Positions 8,499 through 18,157 of a stretch of DNA of 64,000 nucleotides are shown piece after piece (position 1 is the stretch's first letter; the number at the start of each line of letters is the position of its first letter). Below the pieces are notes generated by a model. The model did no database searches. It saw nothing but the letters and a program-made list of their open reading frames with translations, and was not told the DNA's origin. The translations under genes and the position numbers were made by a program. The stretch is from an uncultured Lachnospiraceae bacterium (GTDB taxonomy: Bacteria; Bacillota; Clostridia; Lachnospirales; Lachnospiraceae): contig CANRWO010000004.1 in the NCBI GenBank assembly GCA_947643615.1, positions 49,682 through 113,681 on the forward strand, given 5' to 3'.

Positions 8499-9703
8499 TT
8501 AACTCTTTCCCAACAGCCGTCTGATATTGCGCTTCAGGGACCACACTGTTTTAAACAATAGCACTTCTATTAAAGAAGGCATTTTCAGGCCATTCTTGCG
8601 TGCAAAATCTACATTATCTGTGGCAAAGCCTTCCTTTTGGTAAAGCGCTGAAATTTTCAGTTTATTAACATATGCTTTTTTGCAGTATACTTCCAGATCA
8701 AATACATCCGCAAAATCCTCCAGCTTTCCTAATGCGTCAAGGGGAATCATTGTCCGCATGCATTTAGAACATTTAGAGCAATTTGCCGTATCTGCGGTTT
8801 TGGCCACACATACATTTAAATGCTTCTTGGCAATGTCCCAGCCTGAGATAAGCTGTGTCTTCTCGCTCCTTGTATATTGCGCTCCCTCCAGTATCAACTC
8901 CATCTGTTCCGTCTGGATCAATGGGATAAGGTAGGAATCCGAAAATTCTGCCATGTCAAAGTCATGGGACTGTTTTCCAAATTCCATGATCTGGCCATAT
9001 TCATACGTGCCGGATATGTAATATTTGCTAATGGCTTTCTGCAGACTCAGGATACAGGATTCAATGGCAAAGTAGCCTACCTTCTGTTCCGATATTCTAT
9101 GTGTAAAAGCATGCAAGTTGGAATCCACCAAATAGATAGGCAAATCCATTTCCATCGCTGCAGTACTGTTTTGTTCATACCGTGCCAGATATTTTTCCCT
9201 TGTCCCTGCTTCCTCATAATCTCCATGGGTCCCACAGTTAAACAAAAACAAACCGGTTATCCGGTAGTCCGGATCCTGCTCCGCAACAAAACGGTTGTAA
9301 ATTGTGGACAGGGAATCTATGCCGCAGGATATGCCTGTACCGATAATACCCCCCCATTTATATTTGTTTCGCAAAACCCGTCTACACTTACCTTCACCTT
9401 TCTCAGTGCAGATGAGAAATTGCAGAGAATCCTCTGGCCGTAATTCATCATATTCCGGTATAGTTTTTTTGATACATTTCCCCGTATTTTTAAATCTGTT
9501 CCGTAATGCATGCATAAATACAGGGGAACCAAAAAAAAGGGATCGTATGTTTCGGTGGTAAGCATTTCCGCATTTTCATTCTTTACGGCAAACCACATGG
9601 TACTCTCCTGAAAAGGATTTTCTATCTCCGTAACATGGATATCACACACTAGCTTCGTCCACTCTTCCTCTTTTTCCAATCTCAAATTACATAATTCCAA
9701 CAT
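8499..9703 (-). pseudogene. PP-loop (ATPase) protein of glycan loci, frameshifted at a G7 run
   Basis: Two overlapping frames together make one full-length protein of about 400 residues. The N-terminal half starts at 9703 (LELCNLRLEKEEEWTKLVCD) and stays open to about 9310. The C-terminal half carries the PP-loop GTGISCGIDSLSTIYN, then FLFNCGTHGDYEEAG, and a zinc-like cluster NCSKCSKCMRTM. They join at seven G (9349-9355); with eight G the reading becomes NINGGGIIGTGISCGIDS, restoring the usual motif. The PP-loop resembles ATP pyrophosphatases such as ExsB/QueC, but this glycan-linked family has no assigned reaction that I know of. Either the gene is switched off by slippage, is decaying, or the tract was misread. 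Confidence 0.75.
9349..9355 (-). repeat. G7 homopolymer at the frameshift of the PP-loop gene
   Basis: Seven G on the coding strand sit exactly where the two halves of the PP-loop gene change frame. A single added G (or loss of two) would restore one open frame directly into the P-loop SCGIDS. Confidence 0.9.
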
Positions 9704-9729
9704 TTGTGTTCTCTGCCTTCCTGGAATGA

Positions 9730-11178
9730 TTATTTGCTTCTAAACATTTTTATCAATGAAAAAAGGAGCTCTCTTTTCAGTATGGCAATACCCGCAAAAA
9801 CAAGGAGTAACAATAACCGGACCAACAAATACGGATACAGCAATGTTGTAACAAATGCGACAGCCAGGACACAGCCCGAAATGATCACGCAGTTCCTTAT
9901 ATTGTATACCTCTTCCCCTTCCATATAATCCTTCACCACTTTTTCATAAAAAAATACATGCATCACCAAAAGCACTATATGGGATATCAGCGTCGAATAC
10001 CCTGCGGCATAATAGCCAAAATGGGGAATCCACCATATATTCAGCACAATGTTCAATATGGTTGCCGTCACCGTTCCCATTACCACATATGCCTTTTTCT
10101 CATAATACAGCTCCACACGCCCGAAGACCTGATAGACAAATCCAAAGAACACGCTGGCGCTTAATGTGGGAATCAGATAAACCGCCCCCACATATTTCGG
10201 CCCGGCCAAGACAGCCACGACCTCCGGCGCAAATAAAATCAACATGAACAACAAAAGCGCCACTATCACAAAAACAATGCTGGCAACTTTGCCCAACATT
10301 TTATATTCTTTTTCCTTCAGTTTCTGATACTGCCATGGCACAAATGCAGTATTCAGCGATGTAGCAAAAATAGAAAACAGGGATGCCGCAGAATAAGCGA
10401 CGCTATAGACTGCTGCATCCCCCGTCCCGCTATATGCATTTATCATAATCCTGTCAGTCTGGTTTAAAAGGCTCTCGGAAAGATAATGTGCAACCAGGGG
10501 TACGCTGAACCCCAACGCATATGTCCATAATGTCCTGTCATAAAATGTCTTGTCCTTTTTATAATTCACAAAGTAAAACAGAAACCCCGGCGCAATCCCA
10601 TTGGCACATACAAAAGCAATAACACGGGCAACCCCCTGATTACCGGTTGTAAAAAAGATTGCCAAAAGGCTGGCAAGGGGTGTTATAAATGAGACTGTGA
10701 TCGTCACAGCCGCAGCTTTTTTATAATCGTACTGATATCTTTTATAAGCAATCCATATCGCATACGGCTCCCTGAATACCAATCCCAAAAACATAAATAC
10801 TACCACGACCACCGGCAACCCCATTACTGCCGACAATTGTTCCCTGAACACCACGGCTCCGGCAAAGCATATGCCGGATATGACCAACGCCAGGCTTTGA
10901 AAAGACGATACGATCTTTTCTTTTGCTGCTTCCATTTTAATAAACGCATTGTTTAAAACGCTTAGATCCAGATTAAGCGTTATAATAATCGCCAAAACAA
11001 CGTAATATGCGATAAAAACGCTGAATATCCCATAATCCTCCGTTGACAGCACACGTGTAAATATAGGCGTTGTAATGACGCTGATACCCTTTTGCAGGAC
11101 ACCTATAAAGGTAAACCAAAACACCAGTTTCAGCTGCCTGTTCATTGATTTATATTTTAGGAATATTTTCTCAATCAC
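9730..11178 (-). CDS. Oligosaccharide flippase, Wzx/MATE-like polysaccharide exporter
   Basis: The 482-residue protein is strongly hydrophobic with about 12-14 membrane segments, beginning LKLVFWFTFIGVLQKGISVITTPIFTRVLSTEDYG, the usual start of polysaccharide-synthesis flippases that move lipid-linked repeat units across the membrane. I place the start at the GTG at 11178, because AAGGAG lies nine bases upstream. The longer open frame runs into the acyltransferase gene, and the next ATG is at 11145. It fits with the EpsG/Wzy-like polymerase at 17042-18151 to form a Wzx/Wzy-dependent export route. Confidence 0.88.
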   Translation of the reverse strand: MIEKIFLKYKSMNRQLKLVFWFTFIGVLQKGISVITTPIFTRVLSTEDYGIFSVFIAYYVVLAIIITLNLDLSVLNNAFIKMEAAKEKIVSSFQSLALVISGICFAGAVVFREQLSAVMGLPVVVVVFMFLGLVFREPYAIWIAYKRYQYDYKKAAAVTITVSFITPLASLLAIFFTTGNQGVARVIAFVCANGIAPGFLFYFVNYKKDKTFYDRTLWTYALGFSVPLVAHYLSESLLNQTDRIMINAYSGTGDAAVYSVAYSAASLFSIFATSLNTAFVPWQYQKLKEKEYKMLGKVASIVFVIVALLLFMLILFAPEVVAVLAGPKYVGAVYLIPTLSASVFFGFVYQVFGRVELYYEKKAYVVMGTVTATILNIVLNIWWIPHFGYYAAGYSTLISHIVLLVMHVFFYEKVVKDYMEGEEVYNIRNCVIISGCVLAVAFVTTLLYPYLLVRLLLLLVFAGIAILKRELLFSLIKMFRSK

Positions 11179-11218
11179 GATAGTACACTCCTTGACAATG
11201 TCCAAACCCCTCCGAATA

Positions 11219-12244
11219 TTATACAAAACCGATCCACAATAAAATATCTTTTTTCTTGATGCATTTTCTGGCAAGCCGAATTACCAAGATGCATATGACC
11301 GCCGTAGCCGAAACCTGTATGGCATGGATAACCGGCAATGGCAATTCCCCGGCCCCCAAGCAGCTCCGAAGCAATACATTTTCACATTTTAGGACAAAGG
11401 TATGTAAATAGAATATCCCGTATGAATCATTTCCAACCTCAATGATCCCCGGCGGAAAATGAATCTTTCCATAAGAGGCAAACAGGAACCCTGCCACGCC
11501 ACAGGCCAAAAGGAATGTGCCGACTTTCAGCTGCCCCACTCCCATTGGCACATACCCTGCTGTGTAACTGAAATAAAAGCCTTCTGTAAAACACAATGCC
11601 AAACCTACCGCTGCAAGCATAGTACAGCGTCTTACAGGGACACGCAATCTCCCCGCCCTGAATAACATTCCCAAATAGTAATAAGAGACCCACGCACAAA
11701 AGACCCTGCCCTTCCAGTCCGTTTCAAACCCGCAATTCAACTGGAGAAAATTAAAGAACATAAAATAGGCAGGCGATGCCATCAGAATCAATGCCGAAAC
11801 CGCCTTACTGCCGATTGCCCGCTTCAGCAGCGGTGTGATCAAATTTAATTGAACCAGCACTAATATGAAATACAATTGCACGGAAGCTCGCCCGGTCATG
11901 ATCCGTTTCACGCAATCTCCAAGCTGCAGGGAATCAAGATTGTTCACGACGGCATAAAAAGCAGACCAGCACAGATAAGGTATGAGCAGTTTCCTGTACC
12001 TGCTCTGCCCCCCAATCGAATCAGCGGAAAAATATCCTGACAGAACAAGGAACAGCGCTACTGCTATGGAGCAAAATTGCCTCACTGCTATCCAATAGTT
12101 CAATTCCCAGGGCGCTCCCTTGTCACCGGCTGCCGAATGAATATATATGACCATCAAAATGCAGATTCCCCGAATCGCCTGAAAATAAGAGTCCCTTTTA
12201 TTCCCTTTTTTCCTAATAGAGTTTCCGGCATTATTCCCAAACAA
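11219..12244 (-). CDS. Membrane acyltransferase (acyltransferase-3 family)
   Basis: About 341 residues with some ten hydrophobic segments. The N-terminal YFQAIRGICILMVIYIHSA carries the conserved arginine and the histidine (R...H) typical of acyltransferase-3 proteins, which O-acetylate surface sugars on the periplasmic or outer face. The start is a TTG at 12244 preceded by AAGGAGGGGGAAC. It lies between Wzx and the SDR gene, so it probably decorates the repeat unit made by this locus. The acyl group and target sugar are not readable. Confidence 0.85.
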   Translation of the reverse strand: MFGNNAGNSIRKKGNKRDSYFQAIRGICILMVIYIHSAAGDKGAPWELNYWIAVRQFCSIAVALFLVLSGYFSADSIGGQSRYRKLLIPYLCWSAFYAVVNNLDSLQLGDCVKRIMTGRASVQLYFILVLVQLNLITPLLKRAIGSKAVSALILMASPAYFMFFNFLQLNCGFETDWKGRVFCAWVSYYYLGMLFRAGRLRVPVRRCTMLAAVGLALCFTEGFYFSYTAGYVPMGVGQLKVGTFLLACGVAGFLFASYGKIHFPPGIIEVGNDSYGIFYLHTFVLKCENVLLRSCLGAGELPLPVIHAIQVSATAVICILVIRLARKCIKKKDILLWIGFV

Positions 12245-12256
12245 AGTTCCCCCTCC

Positions 12257-13096
12257 TTAATGATGGAGCGTAACCGTTCCACTGCCACCAGTCATATAAA
12301 AGGTATCCCCTATAATCAAATTTCCCATATTGCTTACCATAAAAGTCGCCAGCGCAGCAATTTCACTTGGCATGCCATAACGCTTTACAGGGGAAAAACT
12401 CTCGTGGATACTGTCCCCTTCTTCTTTATGCAGCATTGGCGTCGCCACCGGCCCGGGCGCTATGGCATTTACAACAATTCCGTGAGGAATCAATTTATCA
12501 GCCATTCCCAGCGTCAGTCCCCGCACCGCCCACTTTGACATCTGATATGCCGTCCATGCTGGACGAAGTGCCGATGATGATGTCACGTTCAAAATATGCC
12601 CTTTGATTTGGTTTTCTATCATGTAGCCTGCCATTGCCTGCCCCATAAAGAAAGTCCCCTTGGCATTAATATCCATAATCGAATCGTACTCTTCTTCCGA
12701 CATATGGAAGAAATCCGAATGGCAGACCACTCCCGCCGAATTTACAAGAATATCGATTCTGCCCTCGGGAAACAAGGCGGCTGCTTCCCGTATTTTTTCA
12801 GGCATCTCTTTGACCTCCAGGACATTCAATACAATATATTTGATTTCCGCCATCCCACCGCAGAGCTTTTTTAGCTTATCCTCGTTGGTCCCTGCTATGA
12901 TCACTTTGCAGCCAGACTTTTGAAATGCCTGCGCCATAGCCCAGCCGATTCCGCCGCTTCCTCCTGTGATCAGCGCTACCTTCCCTTCCAGAATCTTCTG
13001 AGCGTCTACAGGATATGGAATGGGAATTTTCTTCTCGTCCTTCAATTCCCTGATAATAGATTTAATGGCAGACTTTACCTTAGAGCGAAAACCCAT
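12257..13096 (-). CDS. Short-chain dehydrogenase/reductase
   Basis: A 279-residue SDR: GKVALITGGSGGIGWAMAQAF is the TGxxxGxG cofactor site, ILVNSAGVV the NAG-like motif, and VTSSSALRPAWTAYQMSKWA the Ser-Tyr-x-x-x-Lys catalytic set. An N-terminal extension of about 30 basic residues precedes the Rossmann fold. It starts only three bases after the stop of the TPP-enzyme gene, so the two are almost certainly translated together. A joint role (the TPP enzyme forms a keto product and the SDR reduces it) is plausible but unproven. Confidence 0.88.
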   Translation of the reverse strand: MGFRSKVKSAIKSIIRELKDEKKIPIPYPVDAQKILEGKVALITGGSGGIGWAMAQAFQKSGCKVIIAGTNEDKLKKLCGGMAEIKYIVLNVLEVKEMPEKIREAAALFPEGRIDILVNSAGVVCHSDFFHMSEEEYDSIMDINAKGTFFMGQAMAGYMIENQIKGHILNVTSSSALRPAWTAYQMSKWAVRGLTLGMADKLIPHGIVVNAIAPGPVATPMLHKEEGDSIHESFSPVKRYGMPSEIAALATFMVSNMGNLIIGDTFYMTGGSGTVTLHH

Positions 13097-13099
13097 ATC

Positions 13100-14848
13100 T
13101 TATTCCCCTTTTCCCATCAGTTTCTTCACACTCCGAACGCCCTGCTCCCCCAACATTTTCCTGACAAATTGTTTGGTGCTGCCCTTTGCCGATGATACAA
13201 GGTTATGCATCTGTTTCAATGCCTCGCTCTCGCTGCTCCCGTCTGTAAACACCTCAAATATCATGGAACGGTCCCTGGGTTGGCCGCTCAGGAACTTGCC
13301 GATATTATTTTCAAATTCTTCCTTGTTTACAGCCGTTAAATATTCAAACCCCAGGTCTTCCGCATAATGCCTTACCAGCTTATCCGATTTGTTTCCGAAA
13401 TGGCCTCCGGCAGCAATATAGCTTTCCGTTTCCTCACCAAACATTGCGCCCGGATGATTATAATTTGTAAACTCCGTCCCATGTCCGTTATTGATGAGCA
13501 TAAGGCGCACATTATTCCCAATATGACGGTTCCCCAAAACATTCATATCGTAAAAAAAGGCCAAATCACCGGTAATGCAAAAATACAGCCTGGCCGGATC
13601 GACAAAGGACGCCCCTATCAGGGAAGATATGCCGCCGTCAATGCCAAACCCGCCCGTATTGCTGTAGCCTGTAACTCCCTTCGGAGCCTCAAAATAATTC
13701 CAGCTCCGAAGAGTATTTAATATAGCATAATATACCGTACTTCCGCCGGGAAATTTATCTATTGTATTTTTCGCGATCCACACATTGGAAAAGGGCAGTT
13801 CCGGTATCCGGGCGCTGACTTGCCTGCATTCCTCTTTCCATTCTTCATAGAATGTATTTGTACTGCTGTCCCGGCCTGGATCCGTGACATAGCCTTCAAA
13901 AAAATCCGTCTCACCCATTTCAAAGACATAACCCAGCTTTCTGAAAGTATCCCGCACTTTTCCGTCCGGATTTACACGCCATACAACAGCGGCATCCATC
14001 CACATATCGGCGCCTGAAATATCCCCTATATGAATCAGCAGGTCCACTTTCCGGCAAGGCGACTTGTATTGCGCCTGGCTGCATACCAGGCTTGGATACA
14101 CTGCAAACTTTCCCTGGTAATTGCTTGTCTGGTCACAGAATACCACTCCGTTATGTTCCGCGCAAAACCGGTCAACCGCTTTGGTCAACCGCTGGCTCCA
14201 CCTTAAATGCGCTCCTACAAAAATACCTACCCTGCCCTGGGTGATCGGCGGGCGTCCGTCACTGCAGCCAATCCTCCTTATCACTCTCACGGCAGGCAAA
14301 TCTTTCACATTATATATCTTGCTATATGTGGTAACCATGTTAATGTGCACCGGGCCTGAACCGCGATGCGTCAGCTCCAGCAGCGCTTCGTTAATGGAGG
14401 CAACCGTGCTCCACCGGTCTTCCGCCGTATGTATTGACTGCACATTGATACTCATATTGACAATATCCTTCATCTGTGCAGAACGGTCAATGACCTGCGG
14501 CATATTATGCCCTACCCGGCCTACATGCTGTGTGGAGGTCAGCGCCAGTACAGGAAGCTTTCTGTAATATGCTTCCGTCAGCCCTGGAACATAATTCCTT
14601 GATGCAGTAGCGCCGGTACAGCTTAACACCACAGGTTCCCCGCTCTCGGCTGCCATTCCGCATGCAAGATACGCTGCGGAGCGCTCGTCCACCGACGAAT
14701 AGACGAGAAAATAGGGATCCTTCTGGATGCTTGCCACAAAGGTAATATTCGTAGTTCCCGGACTTGCGATGACGCGCCGTATGCCATGCTCCTTCAGCAA
14801 GCTGATCAAAATCTGGATATGCACTTCATCCGTATAAAAAGCGTTCAT
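13100..14848 (-). CDS. Thiamine-diphosphate-dependent enzyme of the MenD/acetolactate-synthase superfamily
   Basis: About 582 residues with the three-domain layout of TPP enzymes. The N-terminal PYR domain includes SPGTTNITFVASIQ and SSVDERSAAYLACGMA, where the Glu that activates TPP is expected. A middle domain follows, then a C-terminal PP domain (FGIDGGISSLIGASFVDPARLYFCITGDLAFFYDMN) with GDLAF...N as the diphosphate/Mg site. The start at 14848 overlaps the previous stop as ATGA and has GGGAG upstream; the longer frame is not needed. No menaquinone genes are nearby, so MenD itself is unlikely. Presence in a glycan operon beside an SDR suggests synthesis of an unusual sugar or acyl substituent; the reaction is unknown. 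Confidence 0.82.
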   Translation of the reverse strand: MNAFYTDEVHIQILISLLKEHGIRRVIASPGTTNITFVASIQKDPYFLVYSSVDERSAAYLACGMAAESGEPVVLSCTGATASRNYVPGLTEAYYRKLPVLALTSTQHVGRVGHNMPQVIDRSAQMKDIVNMSINVQSIHTAEDRWSTVASINEALLELTHRGSGPVHINMVTTYSKIYNVKDLPAVRVIRRIGCSDGRPPITQGRVGIFVGAHLRWSQRLTKAVDRFCAEHNGVVFCDQTSNYQGKFAVYPSLVCSQAQYKSPCRKVDLLIHIGDISGADMWMDAAVVWRVNPDGKVRDTFRKLGYVFEMGETDFFEGYVTDPGRDSSTNTFYEEWKEECRQVSARIPELPFSNVWIAKNTIDKFPGGSTVYYAILNTLRSWNYFEAPKGVTGYSNTGGFGIDGGISSLIGASFVDPARLYFCITGDLAFFYDMNVLGNRHIGNNVRLMLINNGHGTEFTNYNHPGAMFGEETESYIAAGGHFGNKSDKLVRHYAEDLGFEYLTAVNKEEFENNIGKFLSGQPRDRSMIFEVFTDGSSESEALKQMHNLVSSAKGSTKQFVRKMLGEQGVRSVKKLMGKGE

Positions 14849-15996
14849 ATACACTGCTCCCTTCTCAAAGACCGGGTAAGAAAGTCCACAGACTTCTCCC
14901 TTGCTTCCGCAATCCGCCCGGCAATCAGGCCATAATCCCATTCAAAATCAGCCAGGGATTCCACTTTGTCCATCTGTACCAGCTTGTCAGCCTGGGCAAT
15001 GGTATTTAAATAGTCTGTCAGCCTGTTTCCAAGATTGCTCCCTGTTCTCTCAACCACCAGGAATCTCTTCCTGAAAATGGTGGAAAAAGCCAATCCATGG
15101 AAACTATCCGTCACTATATATTCCGCATGGTGAACCAGCCAGACCCAATTGGGGGGACTGCATTCCCACATCTGAATATCACCGATCTCCCTGTCTTCCC
15201 CGTTTCTCTTCCCTGAGGCATAAGGTATGACTGCCATCTTCAACCCTGCATTACGGCACACTCTCTCGATTTCCCTGTACTGGCGTACATCGGCCCCCAA
15301 AAGGTAAACAAAAACGAATCGCTCCCCTTTTATCTCTTCAGGCTCCGCCTCCACCCCTTCCCATTCTTCTGCGGTTAGAAGCAGCGTTGGGTCTAGGGCA
15401 TGTACACATCCTTCCACTCCCATGGAACGGAGCATTTGTACGGAAGACTTCTCCCGGACGGAAACAGCGTCGAAACATCCGAGGCATCTTCCCACCGCTT
15501 CCCTGTTCTCCTCCGGGATCCAGTCTCTTCCGAAAGATGCCGCATAAGAGATCCTCCGGAAAGGAGCCTTTCCCTGAAAATCCAGAAGCTTCAGCCTGTT
15601 GATGCCATATCTGTGCTGTGACCAGACCACGTCCGAACCAACGATATAGGCATCATAATCCTGCTGCGCCATCTCCTCATACGCTATCCTGCCACTGCTC
15701 TGGGGTATATGGTTTCCTGTAAATTCCATAAAGGCATTCCTGCGCCCCTCTCTCTCCGGGAAACCGTCTCCGTTACACACCTTCCGCTTAAATATAGACC
15801 AGGCATTCCACAACACGACCCTGGCAGGGACTCTCTTTGTCCACAGGCTCATGCTCCACGAAGGACGGATCCTGATGGTTTCCACCTGGGCCGTTCCCAT
15901 CCATTGCCTGAGAAAAAAATTCAACGCATATGCCTGCAGGCTGTTTCCGTAATTCACTGTATCTTCTGAAAATTCCGTAATGATCCCTATCTTCAT
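14845..15996 (-). CDS. Polysaccharide pyruvyltransferase family protein
   Basis: 383 residues. GIITEFSEDTVNYGNSLQAYALN at the start, IVGSDVVWSQHRYG in the middle and ADVRQYREIERV followed by YIVTDSFHGLAFSTIF near residue 300 are hallmarks of the CsaB/WcaK-like pyruvyltransferases, which add pyruvate ketals from phosphoenolpyruvate to sugars. It overlaps both neighbours by four bases (ATGA at each end), showing tight translational coupling with the GT2 and TPP genes. A second copy of this domain is fused to an iron-sulfur domain at 20442-22859. Confidence 0.88.
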   Translation of the reverse strand: MKIGIITEFSEDTVNYGNSLQAYALNFFLRQWMGTAQVETIRIRPSWSMSLWTKRVPARVVLWNAWSIFKRKVCNGDGFPEREGRRNAFMEFTGNHIPQSSGRIAYEEMAQQDYDAYIVGSDVVWSQHRYGINRLKLLDFQGKAPFRRISYAASFGRDWIPEENREAVGRCLGCFDAVSVREKSSVQMLRSMGVEGCVHALDPTLLLTAEEWEGVEAEPEEIKGERFVFVYLLGADVRQYREIERVCRNAGLKMAVIPYASGKRNGEDREIGDIQMWECSPPNWVWLVHHAEYIVTDSFHGLAFSTIFRKRFLVVERTGSNLGNRLTDYLNTIAQADKLVQMDKVESLADFEWDYGLIAGRIAEAREKSVDFLTRSLRREQCI

Positions 15997-17015
15997 TTTC
16001 CCTCACATTCCGCCATATAAGCGGCGCTTCCCTGTCCTTTTCGGTATATTTTCCGCATTTGGATATATAGTCCGGTAAATAACACAAAGCCTGCTCCGCT
16101 CAGTTTCTTAATCACAGGAACCTCGGGACTCACTATCAGGTACTTGAGGTTTTGCCTGTACCGGCGCATCATATCCGAATAGTATTGTTTCCGGAACACA
16201 GGATTTCTATATTCTTCTATTATTATATCCCTTAACTGCATGGCATAACGCCCTCCCGCAGAGCGGGATGCCTCCGGCACATCCCGGAACAGCTTAATGA
16301 TATTTTCCCACGCTGTGGTCACAGTATACTTTTTGTGGTCAAAGGTCCTCCGCATTGCGGAATTTGGATGAATAACATAATGATACAGCTTTTGATTTGT
16401 ATAACCCATCGCAGGATCCTTCTGGACCACACTGGCAAAAAACAGAGCGTCTTCCCCCACATATATATCTTCCCGGAACCTGATATCGCCTATTGCCGCT
16501 CGTCTGTATAACTTACACCATACACTTTGCAGGATATCGGAGTACCTCAAGTAATTAAAACCCTGTGTCCGCGAGAAACGTGTTATCCCGAAATCCTCCG
16601 CTCCGCTGCGGCGCACCCCCTCCTGTTTTGCATTTTGCCCCATGCCATTCTCGGCATAATAATCACATAAACTGATATCCAGATTGTTTTTTTGCAAGCC
16701 AGAATACAAGGCTTCCACATATATGCTGTCCACAAAATCGTCCGCATCAATGAACGTAATATAATCTCCCCCTGCCATATCCAGGGCGGCATTTCTGGCA
16801 GCGGAAACGCCCCTGTTCTCCTGGTCAATCAGCCGGATCCTTCCGTCCCTTGCCTTCCATTCCTGTACCACCGACAAGGTATTATCTTCTGAGCCGTCAT
16901 TTACAACAATGATCTCCAACTCTTTATAGGTCTGCCCGCATACGCTTTCCAGGCATCTGGAGATCACACTCCGGCAGTTATATGCCGGTATGATAACTGA
17001 AACCAACTCTTCCAT
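15993..17015 (-). CDS. Glycosyltransferase family 2
   Basis: About 340 residues. The N-terminus ELVSVIIPAYNCRSVISRCL is the nucleotide-sugar-binding strand of GT-A folds, VVNDGSEDNT follows, and YITFIDADDFVDS is the metal-binding DxD region. The C-terminal half is helical, with a hydrophobic patch near the end (VPVIKKLSGAGFVLFTGLYIQ) that may associate with the membrane. The ATG at 17015 has AGGAAGGAG just upstream; the longer frame overlaps the polymerase gene and lacks support. The sugar transferred cannot be told from sequence. Confidence 0.9.
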   Translation of the reverse strand: MEELVSVIIPAYNCRSVISRCLESVCGQTYKELEIIVVNDGSEDNTLSVVQEWKARDGRIRLIDQENRGVSAARNAALDMAGGDYITFIDADDFVDSIYVEALYSGLQKNNLDISLCDYYAENGMGQNAKQEGVRRSGAEDFGITRFSRTQGFNYLRYSDILQSVWCKLYRRAAIGDIRFREDIYVGEDALFFASVVQKDPAMGYTNQKLYHYVIHPNSAMRRTFDHKKYTVTTAWENIIKLFRDVPEASRSAGGRYAMQLRDIIIEEYRNPVFRKQYYSDMMRRYRQNLKYLIVSPEVPVIKKLSGAGFVLFTGLYIQMRKIYRKGQGSAAYMAECEGK

Positions 17016-17041
17016 ACTGCTCCTTCCTGTTGTATGCGCGC

Positions 17042-18151
17042 TTACCTCATGAATAAATACGGCACCGTTTGCCCGGACTGCCTGATACCGTATACAAACA
17101 CCCAATAACCCAGCATTAAAGTGGTCAAAAGCGCTTTGTTTATGGCCCTGCCCCCAACCTTTACGTTGATTCTAAAGTTTCCGGCAATAAAAGGGATGAT
17201 AAATATCAAGCAGACATCAAAGTAATAGCCTATTCTCACCGTATAAATCATGCGGAATGCCAGGGAAGAAATAAGTGTGGAAATAATCAGATAACATATC
17301 AGTACATTCCTCTCTTTTTTATAGCTTTCCTTCTTTACAAAAAACAAGAGCAAAAGCAGGTAGGGCATACATAAAAGAAACAGACGCACATATCCCCCGC
17401 CTCTGGACACATTATTTATATACGTCATATATCGCATTGGCAATATTCCCCTTTGCAGCAATATTTTCATCAAAGGGAAAAAACCCACAATCACGGCCGC
17501 TGCCCCAGACAAAATGCCTATCTTTGCCAGGTTGCCGAATTTTCCGTTGACCACTTTATAAATCATATACATTGCAAAGACAACAACCGCGGTCATGTGC
17601 GATAATACAGCCAGCATGGCATAAACCATAAAGGGCCACATCTTTTGCTTTCTGATATATGTAAACGCGCATGCCACAAATGCAATGGCAAGACTCTGGC
17701 GCAGTATATTCAGCGTCTGGTTGTAAAAAAGGAAATAAAACGTAAGCATGGCAAAGGGGACGTCCCCCAAATCTGCATTGTCTTTGGCCGCTTTGTAGAT
17801 CAGGCTCACCGTAAGCATATTCAACACGAAATAGAACCAATGCGGACTTCCAGTAAACAGTGAGGTAAAATAATTCACAAAGGCATAGACAATCCCGATA
17901 TCAGAACTCGTAGCCATTCGAAAATATGTCGTAGCCTTATTCCATCTGGCATAATAGAACCAGCTGTTCCCGTATACCTGCACATCCGTCCCTATGGAAT
18001 AGTCTCTAAGCCCTGCCAGTATGGCGGGCAGAAGCAGCGCCATTACCACCAAAGCCTTTTGGGAACGCACGTTTTGGTTTTCCTGGCTTACACACAATAA
18101 TTTATATGACACAAAAAATACAATTAAATATATCAGCATCCCTGTCTCCAC
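17042..18151 (-). CDS. EpsG/Wzy-type polysaccharide polymerase
   Basis: A 369-residue membrane protein with about ten hydrophobic segments. AGLRDYSIGTDVQVYGNSWFYYARW near residue 45 is the EpsG-family signature (R-D-x-x-x-G-T-D) between the first segments. In Bacillus, EpsG is a likely exopolysaccharide polymerase. With the Wzx-like flippase and the CpsC-like chain-length protein it completes a Wzy-dependent pathway. It begins six bases after the stop of the preceding GT4 gene. Confidence 0.85.
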   Translation of the reverse strand: METGMLIYLIVFFVSYKLLCVSQENQNVRSQKALVVMALLLPAILAGLRDYSIGTDVQVYGNSWFYYARWNKATTYFRMATSSDIGIVYAFVNYFTSLFTGSPHWFYFVLNMLTVSLIYKAAKDNADLGDVPFAMLTFYFLFYNQTLNILRQSLAIAFVACAFTYIRKQKMWPFMVYAMLAVLSHMTAVVVFAMYMIYKVVNGKFGNLAKIGILSGAAAVIVGFFPLMKILLQRGILPMRYMTYINNVSRGGGYVRLFLLCMPYLLLLLFFVKKESYKKERNVLICYLIISTLISSLAFRMIYTVRIGYYFDVCLIFIIPFIAGNFRINVKVGGRAINKALLTTLMLGYWVFVYGIRQSGQTVPYLFMR

Positions 18152-18157
18152 TTACGC

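Noticed and set aside
13100..14848. Assignment of the TPP enzyme as MenD (menaquinone synthesis)
   Set aside because: No other men gene is present and the gene is locked into a glycan operon; only the superfamily is safe.
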